The translations under genes and the position numbers were made by a program. Positions 1 through 5,030 of a stretch of 7,623 bases of DNA are shown here, piece by piece. The stretch comes from an uncultured Chloroflexota bacterium. Lineage in GTDB: Bacteria; Chloroflexota; Anaerolineae; Anaerolineales; Anaerolineaceae. The stretch is taken from contig CADBKS010000142.1 of NCBI GenBank assembly GCA_902795255.1, positions 1 through 7,623 of the forward strand, in the 5' to 3' direction. The notes below the pieces were generated by a model. That model did not search any database. It saw only the letters and a program-made list of their open reading frames with translations, and was not told the origin of the DNA. How positions within the stretch are numbered: the first letter of the stretch is position 1; every line of letters begins with the position of its first letter.

Positions 1-3
1 AGA

Positions 4-26
4 GCGGATCGCATCCGCCCTTTTTT
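4..26 (+). terminator. Rho-independent terminator for an upstream plus-strand gene
   Basis: A perfect 6-bp stem, GCGGAT (4-9) and ATCCGC (13-18), closes a CGC triloop. It is followed by CC and six T residues (21-26), then GTTT. The U-tract lies on the plus strand, so the hairpin ends a transcript coming from a gene to the left of the window, which converges on murA. Read on the minus strand the same hairpin is preceded by A residues, as in bidirectional terminators, but the bases that would form its downstream U-tract are outside the window. Confidence 0.7.
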
Positions 27-40
27 GTTTTAATCGTCAG

Positions 41-53
41 AGCCTGGCAGGCT
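41..53. other. Small inverted repeat just past the murA stop codon
   Basis: AGCCT (41-45) and AGGCT (49-53) form a perfect 5-bp stem around a GGC loop, starting two bases beyond the murA stop codon (TAA, complement of 56-58). On the murA strand the hairpin is not followed by a T-run, so it is not a convincing intrinsic terminator. It might protect the 3' end of the message or be fortuitous. Confidence 0.3.
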
Positions 54-55
54 AT

Positions 56-1333
56 TTAGATTCTTGTGATCCGGGCTCCGAGCGCGGCCAGTTTTTCATC
101 TACCCGTTCGTAGCCGCGTTCGATCTGGCCGATGTTGCGGATCTCGGATTTCCCCGGCGTGGCGAGGGTCGCCAGCAGCAGCGCCATCCCCGCGCGGATA
201 TCCGGAGATTCCAGTTTTTCCGGGTACAGGCGCGTCGGTCCCTGGACGATGCAGCGGTGCGGGTCGCAGAGAACGATCTGAGCTCCCATGCCGACAAGTT
301 TGTCCGTGAAATACATCCGGCTCGGGTACATCCAGTCATGGAAAAGTACACTTCCCTGAACCTGGGTGGCCATGACGATCGCGATACTCATCAGATCGGA
401 CGGGAAAGCAGGCCAGGGCATCACGCTGATTTCCGGGATCGCGCCGCCAAGGTCCGGTTCGACGCTCAGGCGCTGATTTTCCGGAACCAGGATGTCGTTG
501 CCGATAATTTCCCAGCGGACGCCGAGACGGTTGAAAACGAGGCTGACCATGTCAAGGTATTCGATCCCCGCGTTGCGGATCATGACCTCTCCGTGTGTCA
601 TGGCCGCTGCGCCAACGTAGGAGATCACTTCCAGGTAGTCCGGCCCGATCGTATATTCCGTCCCGTGGAGAGAATCCACCCCTTCGATGGTCAGAACGTT
701 GGATCCGATATTGCTGATCTTTGCCCCCATCTGGTTGAGCATATTGCAAAGCTCCTGAACATGGGGTTCGGAAGCGGCGTTCCGCAGCACGGTCGTACCT
801 TCTGCCTGGACAGCGGCCATAATAGCGTTTTCGGTGGCGGTTACGGAGGCTTCATCCATCAGGATGTTGCATCCCTTCATCCGCTCTTTGACCTCAAAGT
901 GATATTGCCGGTCATAATAAGCATCTGCCCCCAGTTTTACCAGGGCGAGAATGTGGGTATCAACACGGCGCCTTCCGATCACATCGCCGCCCGGAGGAGG
1001 CAGGACGAGCCCGCCGCAGCGGGCGCACATCGGTCCGGCCAGCAGGATGGAGGCACGGACTCTCCTGCACATGTCCGGATCGAGGTTGGCAGGCTCCACA
1101 TTTTTTGCCTGGATCTTCCATGTGTGCGGGTCGACTTCTTCGAAGGTTACACCGAGACTTTCGATCAGTTTGCGCATGGCGATCACGTCCCGGATCATCG
1201 GTACATTATGAAGGATGACGGGCTCGTCTGTCAGGATCGTGGCGCATAAGAGAGGCAGTGCAGCGTTTTTATTCCCTGAAGGGGTTACTTCTCCCCGAAG
1301 CGGTTCGCCGCCTTCGATTAAGAATGATTCCAT
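56..1333 (-). CDS. murA: UDP-N-acetylglucosamine 1-carboxyvinyltransferase (MurA), Asp-type active site
   Basis: MurA transfers enolpyruvate from phosphoenolpyruvate to UDP-N-acetylglucosamine in the cytoplasm, the first committed step of peptidoglycan precursor synthesis. The 425-residue product has normal family length and is colinear with MurA throughout. It has the N-terminal SGNKNAALP motif (Lys22 and Asn23 bind substrate), the catalytic loop GGDVIGRRRVDTH (115-127), the PAFPSD motif with Asp313 (Asp305 of E. coli), Arg380 in the SPDIRA motif (E. coli Arg371) and the C-terminal ERGYER motif with Arg406 (E. coli Arg397). The loop cysteine (E. coli Cys115) is Asp117. In known Asp-type MurA enzymes, such as those of mycobacteria and chlamydiae, this keeps activity but prevents the covalent fosfomycin adduct. 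The ATG start is set by a good AAAAGGAA Shine-Dalgarno and a promoter just upstream. It is transcribed divergently from the FHA/Ig operon. EPSP synthase (AroA) shares the fold but lacks these motifs. Confidence 0.96.
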   Translation of the reverse strand: MESFLIEGGEPLRGEVTPSGNKNAALPLLCATILTDEPVILHNVPMIRDVIAMRKLIESLGVTFEEVDPHTWKIQAKNVEPANLDPDMCRRVRASILLAGPMCARCGGLVLPPPGGDVIGRRRVDTHILALVKLGADAYYDRQYHFEVKERMKGCNILMDEASVTATENAIMAAVQAEGTTVLRNAASEPHVQELCNMLNQMGAKISNIGSNVLTIEGVDSLHGTEYTIGPDYLEVISYVGAAAMTHGEVMIRNAGIEYLDMVSLVFNRLGVRWEIIGNDILVPENQRLSVEPDLGGAIPEISVMPWPAFPSDLMSIAIVMATQVQGSVLFHDWMYPSRMYFTDKLVGMGAQIVLCDPHRCIVQGPTRLYPEKLESPDIRAGMALLLATLATPGKSEIRNIGQIERGYERVDEKLAALGARITRI

Positions 1334-1340
1334 AAGCGGA

Positions 1341-1348
1341 TTCCTTTT
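1341..1348 (-). promoter_or_regulatory. murA ribosome binding site
   Basis: On the minus strand the sequence reads AAAAGGAA, ending 7 bases before the ATG, with the GG core about 9 bases from it. This supports the chosen start codon. Confidence 0.65.
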
Positions 1349-1369
1349 CCCATAATGATTCTTGGTTCA

Positions 1370-1398
1370 ATTATATCTGAATTTCAAATTCGTGAAAA
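1370..1398 (-). promoter_or_regulatory. Putative sigma-70-type promoter of murA
   Basis: On the minus strand a -35-like TTTTCA (complement of 1393-1398, four of six consensus positions) is separated by 17 bp from a perfect -10 box TATAAT (complement of 1370-1375). Transcription would start near 1363, giving a leader of about 30 bases that contains the Shine-Dalgarno sequence. Spacing is ideal, but the call rests on sequence pattern alone. Confidence 0.55.
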
Positions 1399-1495
1399 GG
1401 CGGTGTTTTTATCCGGATCAGACAGTTCGGTCCCGTACCTGTTTCCCGGAACCGGTTTATACGAAGTTTTCGGCAAAGAAAAGGCTTAACAAAAC

Positions 1496-1575
1496 AAAAA
1501 AATTTTATTCCGCATAATTCCCGCATAAATTAATATTTTTTTTAATTGATTTTTGTATGTAAAGGCGTAAAAAAA
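1496..1575. promoter_or_regulatory. AT-rich upstream region with A/T tracts
   Basis: Within the 299-bp divergent spacer this stretch is markedly AT-rich. It contains an A7T4 block (1496-1506), a T8 run (1536-1543), a T5 run (1550-1554) and an A7 run (1569-1575). Such tracts just upstream of a -10 box can act as UP elements for RNA polymerase or as intrinsically curved DNA. The rest of the spacer (about 1400-1490) shows no recognisable feature. Confidence 0.35.
1510..1528 (+). repeat. Helically phased direct repeat CCGCATAA, possible regulator site
   Basis: CCGCATAA occurs at 1510-1517 and again at 1521-1528, a start-to-start distance of 11 bp or about one helical turn. Both copies are followed by an AT-rich trinucleotide or tetranucleotide (TT, ATT). 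They lie roughly 60 to 80 bp upstream of the predicted start of the rightward operon, a usual position for an activator bound as a tandem dimer. No regulator is identified. Confidence 0.35.
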
Positions 1576-1584
1576 GCATATAAT
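1556..1584 (+). promoter_or_regulatory. Putative promoter of the FHA/Ig operon
   Basis: A perfect -10 box TATAAT lies at 1579-1584, implying a start near 1591 and a leader of about 42 bases before the ATG at 1633. The -35 region is poor: TATGTA at 1556-1561 has the ideal 17-bp spacer, whereas the better-looking TTGTAT at 1553-1558 is 20 bp away. A weak -35 next to AT-rich DNA and a phased repeat suggests activator-dependent or UP-element-aided transcription. Confidence 0.5.
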
Positions 1585-1632
1585 AATAATCAGTGAAAAA
1601 ATATTAAGAAAGCGGGCTTTTCGCAGAACATC

Positions 1633-3813
1633 ATGAAGATCCGGGTCATTAATGAAAGCGATTGGGAAAAGATCTATGAATCCGATAAGTCGATCATACG
1701 TGTCGGAAGCCAGATCTCATGTGATATTCAGTTAAAGGATTCCAATATCCAGCCGATCCATGTCCAGTTTAACAGATCGGGCGGGAATGATGTTCGCTAC
1801 ACCATGCGCCTGTTTTCCGACAACGTGCTGATCACCCGCGGGGACCAGGTGTTTGCCGGTGAACAGATGGTCCCCTATGAGATCCTGGACGGGGATAAAC
1901 TGACGATCGGGTCTTATCGGATGATCCTGACCGTGGAGGATGAAAAGACCCGTGTCAGAACATCGCCGCATATCGAGGCGGAAATGTTCCTGCAGAAGCG
2001 GGATTTGTCACCGGATTCCCCGATCAACGGTATTCTGAAGCTCAAAAATATCGGTACGGATAAACCCTGCCAGTTTCGGCTTTCGATCACGGGCATTCCG
2101 AATGAGTGCCTGCGTTCCGGCCCGCTTCCGTACCTGTATCCCGGCGGTGTCAGCACGGTGGGTTTTACGATCTCCCATCTCATGACAAAACCGGGACCGG
2201 GGTTCCATACAGTCTCGATCACGCTGCAGGCTCCGGAAGAATATTATGGCGAGGTGCTGGAATTTAACCAGGACATCTATGTTGTCCCGGTCTTTAAAAA
2301 CGAACTGATCCTTGAGGATGATTCCGAGCAGCTGACCGGATTTAACAAGACGATGCAGAAAGAACAAAAACCTTCTGATCATCCGGAAAAAGTCACGGAG
2401 AGCGATATAGTCCGTGAAACAGCCAGGATGATCCCCGGACAGGCTGTCAATGAAGAGCCGGCGGAAAGACAGGAGAAACCTCCCGTTATTGTGTCCGGAG
2501 AGACAAATCGGGATGCATTTTCGGATGGCGAAGAACAAGATACGGATGAAACGCGTCAGAGACGGCGGAGAAAACCCGAGAAGGTGCTTGTGATCCATCA
2601 TGACGATGAATTGGAGCGGAACGCCTTTGATGATCCGGCTCCCGCGGATGAAAACGCTTCGGATGAAGCCGGCCGGCGTACCCCGGTCTCTGAACCGGAA
2701 GCGGCCGGGCAGCCTTCTCCTGCGGCCGGCAGCCGGCCAGCGGATGATGGAGAATCCGAAACGAAAATGCCGGACAGGGCATCACGGAAACGAAAAAAGA
2801 TATCTGCACGAAAGAAAGTGGCTGATACGGAGCGGTCTGAAATAACAGAACCGGAGAAAGCCGATGGATCAGCCGGCGTATCAGACATGTCGGATCCGGA
2901 TAAAGATGCAGCAGCGGCTGAAACAGTCCCTGCTGAGGACGTGACAGAGATTCCGGAAATGACTGCCGCGGATGGTGCTGTATCCGTACCGGATGACAGC
3001 GGCATGAGGACAGCGGCAGAAAATCTCCCCGCAGACAGCAGTCCGCTGCCGGAAAGCGGGATCAATGATGAGACAGTCCCTGATGCGGCACCGGAAGAGA
3101 ACGGGGACCTGATCGCTTCCGGTGCGGAGCCCGAAACGGCTGTTGCGGTACCGGCGGACGGCGCTGCGGATCATGTCTCCGCGGAAAAAGCTTTCGAAGA
3201 GGAGCTGCGGGAAGACCGGACGGATGGTATTACCGTTCCTGAAACCCTGCAGCCGGCAGACGGACCCGCTGCGGATGTTCCGGATGTATCCGCTCAGGCT
3301 CAGGAGGCGGAGCAGCGTGAAACTGCTCCGGATGCGTCCGCTCAGGTTCAGGAGACAGAGCAGAGTGAAACTGCTCCGGATGCGTCCGCTCAGGTTCAGG
3401 AGACAGAGCAGAGTGAAACTGCTTCGGATGCGTCCACTCAGGCTCAGGAGGCGGAGCAGCGTGAAACTGCTCCGGATGCGTCCGCTCAGGTTCCGGAGAC
3501 GGAACAGAGTGAAACTGCTCCGGCAGAGGAAGAAAAGCTTCCGGATGTTTCGGAAGAAGCCGTTCCGCTTGAACCGGAAACAGTCCCGACTGCTGCTGAG
3601 AAGGAAGAAAATGACGTGGCTGAGGATGCAGAAGAGCTTTTCAAAACGATCGTTCAGGAGGAAGTCTCTGTCGTGAAGCATAATGACCTTGATGTTCCGG
3701 TCGTATACGGGAATCAGTCCTTCGATTTTGATGACGGATCTGTGCCGGATGAACCATCTGAGGATAAACCGGAAACAGTGCGGTTTGTGAAAGGAGACAG
3801 TTTCGGTGATTGA
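1633..3813 (+). CDS. FHA-like / NEW3-like protein with long acidic repeat tail (operon gene A)
   Basis: The function is not known. The 726-residue product has no signal peptide or membrane helix and is probably cytoplasmic. Residues 1-102 resemble an FHA beta-sandwich (IIRVGS...CDIQL...IHVQF, then a YEILDGDKLTIGSYRMIL end strand), but the phosphate-binding Arg after the Gly is Ser26 and the Ser three before His43 is Gln40. Residues about 112-222 form an Ig-like domain of NEW3/COG1470 character, with LKNIG, SITGIP and VSTVGFTI strands. Residues about 228-726 are acidic, rich in Ala, Pro, Glu, Asp and Ser and probably disordered. This tail is interrupted by basic patches at 307-317 and 382-395 and by five 16-residue repeats at 550-629. 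The last 60 residues look less repetitive and could be a docking motif. ATG 1633 is the only sensible start, since an in-frame TGA lies at 1594-1596, but its Shine-Dalgarno is weak. It is the first gene of the operon and overlaps gene B by 8 bp. Confidence 0.85.
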   Translation: MKIRVINESDWEKIYESDKSIIRVGSQISCDIQLKDSNIQPIHVQFNRSGGNDVRYTMRLFSDNVLITRGDQVFAGEQMVPYEILDGDKLTIGSYRMILTVEDEKTRVRTSPHIEAEMFLQKRDLSPDSPINGILKLKNIGTDKPCQFRLSITGIPNECLRSGPLPYLYPGGVSTVGFTISHLMTKPGPGFHTVSITLQAPEEYYGEVLEFNQDIYVVPVFKNELILEDDSEQLTGFNKTMQKEQKPSDHPEKVTESDIVRETARMIPGQAVNEEPAERQEKPPVIVSGETNRDAFSDGEEQDTDETRQRRRRKPEKVLVIHHDDELERNAFDDPAPADENASDEAGRRTPVSEPEAAGQPSPAAGSRPADDGESETKMPDRASRKRKKISARKKVADTERSEITEPEKADGSAGVSDMSDPDKDAAAAETVPAEDVTEIPEMTAADGAVSVPDDSGMRTAAENLPADSSPLPESGINDETVPDAAPEENGDLIASGAEPETAVAVPADGAADHVSAEKAFEEELREDRTDGITVPETLQPADGPAADVPDVSAQAQEAEQRETAPDASAQVQETEQSETAPDASAQVQETEQSETASDASTQAQEAEQRETAPDASAQVPETEQSETAPAEEEKLPDVSEEAVPLEPETVPTAAEKEENDVAEDAEELFKTIVQEEVSVVKHNDLDVPVVYGNQSFDFDDGSVPDEPSEDKPETVRFVKGDSFGD
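3280..3519 (+). repeat. Five 48-bp tandem repeats inside gene A
   Basis: Five in-frame 48-bp units start at 3280, 3328, 3376, 3424 and 3472, each encoding 16 residues of the form PDASAQVQETEQSETA. Units 2 and 3 are identical at the DNA level. Units 1 and 4 share the QAQEAEQRETA variant and unit 5 is close to unit 2, giving an A-B-B-A-B order that suggests duplication of a multi-unit block. Near-identity at DNA level implies recent expansion and probable copy-number variation between strains. The units are acidic and low in hydrophobics, consistent with a flexible spacer. Confidence 0.95.
3790..3796 (+). promoter_or_regulatory. Ribosome binding site that fixes the GTG start of gene B
   Basis: AAAGGAG lies inside the last codons of gene A, 9 bases before the GTG at 3806-3808. 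It is the strongest Shine-Dalgarno sequence in the operon and supports the GTG start with its 8-bp overlap with gene A, a typical arrangement for translational coupling. Confidence 0.75.
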
Positions 3814-5005
3814 GTGGATCCTGCAGATTTTTTCGACCTTTGATGTAGGGGCGTATCTGTCAACGCTGCTGCGCAATCTGAACCTTATCTATGACAGCAT
3901 CAATTTCGGACAGTTTGCGAAGATCGCCCTGTTTCTCGGTGTCGTGACTTTTTGTTATGTATCGCTGTTTCTGATCAATGACAGGATCTTTGAGATCTAT
4001 ACTTCCAGACGCATCAAAAAGCATCATTTGACGATAACGAATCATGGCAATGTGCCGTCCATTTTCCTGCTGCGTACGATCGACCTTTCGAAGCAGCTCG
4101 CGGTACGATTCCGGGTCGGGAGCAGTCCGATGATCTGGGTGTCGCTGGCAGATAAGTCGGATACCGAGAAACAGGAGACGCAAAAACAGTCTGTCGCTGC
4201 CGGTGCGCCTGTGCCTGCACCCGAACAGGCCGGCGGAACAGGGGATTCGCTGATACCGAACCTGGAAAAACCTTTTTCGGACAGTGTCAATACGGTTCGG
4301 AAGGGTGTCGGCCAGGTCAGCCGGAAGGCCGGCCTGATTTCGGGGATCATTACGTCGGTGACCAATCTGCTGCCGTTCCTGAAAAATAAAAAACTGCAGC
4401 AGGCTCAGGAATCCCTGAAGGGTTTTCAGCAGGATACCAGCAATATGATCAAGTCGGTCAATACAAAGATCGGTAATTTTGATACATTGACTAATCAGGT
4501 GAACAGTGTCGTAAAGCCGGGAATGATGCCGATGCAGTCTTCCGGCGGTATGCCGTCTGTTCCCACGCTGAAGTCGTTTCCCGCGGCATCAGGTATTTCG
4601 GAGGCCGTGATCGAAAATCCGGGAAACGATACTTCATTCCGGATGAAAAAATTTATTTATGATGAGGATGTCTGGCATCAGAATATCGGGAAAGTCGATG
4701 AAAACGGCGGGTCTTTGAATTATGCCCAGTCAAAGATCCTGGAGCCCGGCGAATCCATGCGGATCGATGTGGAACTGATGAACCTTTCCGAGAGCTCATC
4801 ACCGGTCTCGCTGCTGTATAAGATCGAGATCCTGCAGATCCCGCAGACAAAGATGCAGCTGGCGGCTCCGAAACAGCAGATCAGCGGGATCGTTATTTAT
4901 CCGAAAATCTCTGAGCTTTCCAGACTCCTCCCGGCTTCGATAATGGTCATTCTGATCGTGATCGTGATCCAGCTTGTCACAGGTTTAAGTCATCTGTTAT
5001 TCTAA
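3806..5005 (+). CDS. Membrane protein with N- and C-terminal helices and a large middle domain (operon gene B)
   Basis: I do not recognise the family. The 399-residue product has a hydrophobic helix at about 37-57, followed by a basic stretch (SRRIKKHH, 67-74), and a second helix at about 374-396 at the extreme C-terminus. By the positive-inside rule the middle part (about 58-372) should be cytoplasmic, held by a membrane anchor on each side. It begins with beta-type sequence (LTITNHGNVPSIFLL, 75-89) and ends with another beta-type segment (LEPGESMRIDVELMNLS, 312-328), reminiscent of the two halves of an Ig/NEW3-like domain. Between them are a Pro/Ala/Gly-rich linker (about 115-150), an amphipathic helical region with heptad-like character (about 155-235) and a Met/Pro/Ser-rich linker (238-262). 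The GTG start is supported by an AAAGGAG ribosome binding site. Overlap with A and a 25-bp gap to C suggest the three products act together. The split-domain reading is an inference. Confidence 0.85.
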   Translation: MIEWILQIFSTFDVGAYLSTLLRNLNLIYDSINFGQFAKIALFLGVVTFCYVSLFLINDRIFEIYTSRRIKKHHLTITNHGNVPSIFLLRTIDLSKQLAVRFRVGSSPMIWVSLADKSDTEKQETQKQSVAAGAPVPAPEQAGGTGDSLIPNLEKPFSDSVNTVRKGVGQVSRKAGLISGIITSVTNLLPFLKNKKLQQAQESLKGFQQDTSNMIKSVNTKIGNFDTLTNQVNSVVKPGMMPMQSSGGMPSVPTLKSFPAASGISEAVIENPGNDTSFRMKKFIYDEDVWHQNIGKVDENGGSLNYAQSKILEPGESMRIDVELMNLSESSSPVSLLYKIEILQIPQTKMQLAAPKQQISGIVIYPKISELSRLLPASIMVILIVIVIQLVTGLSHLLF

Positions 5006-5030
5006 AATTCGGAAATTGAAAGCGTAATCT

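Noticed and set aside
257..1249. Long plus-strand open frame opposite murA (about 330 codons)
   Set aside because: It lies entirely antisense to a well-supported murA, its translation resembles no protein family, and it has no ribosome binding site. It is a shadow of murA codon usage.
2665..2745. GC-rich inverted repeats (GCCGGCCGGC, GCGGCCGG, CAGCCGGCC) as a possible regulatory hairpin or terminator
   Set aside because: They lie inside the gene A coding region, have no following T-run and reflect Ala/Gly/Pro-rich codons of the low-complexity tail.
3280..3519. CRISPR-like array
   Set aside because: The 48-bp units are directly adjacent with no unique spacers and are in frame within a coding sequence, so they are protein-coding tandem repeats.
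3122..3676. Plus-strand open frame of about 184 codons, very rich in Arg and Leu
   Set aside because: It is an alternative frame across the same repeats; composition is artefactual and no start signal is visible.
2881..3876. Minus-strand open frame of about 331 codons with repeated SFTLL-type segments
   Set aside because: It is antisense to gene A, and its repeats simply mirror the 48-bp units, which keep every frame open because 48 is divisible by three.
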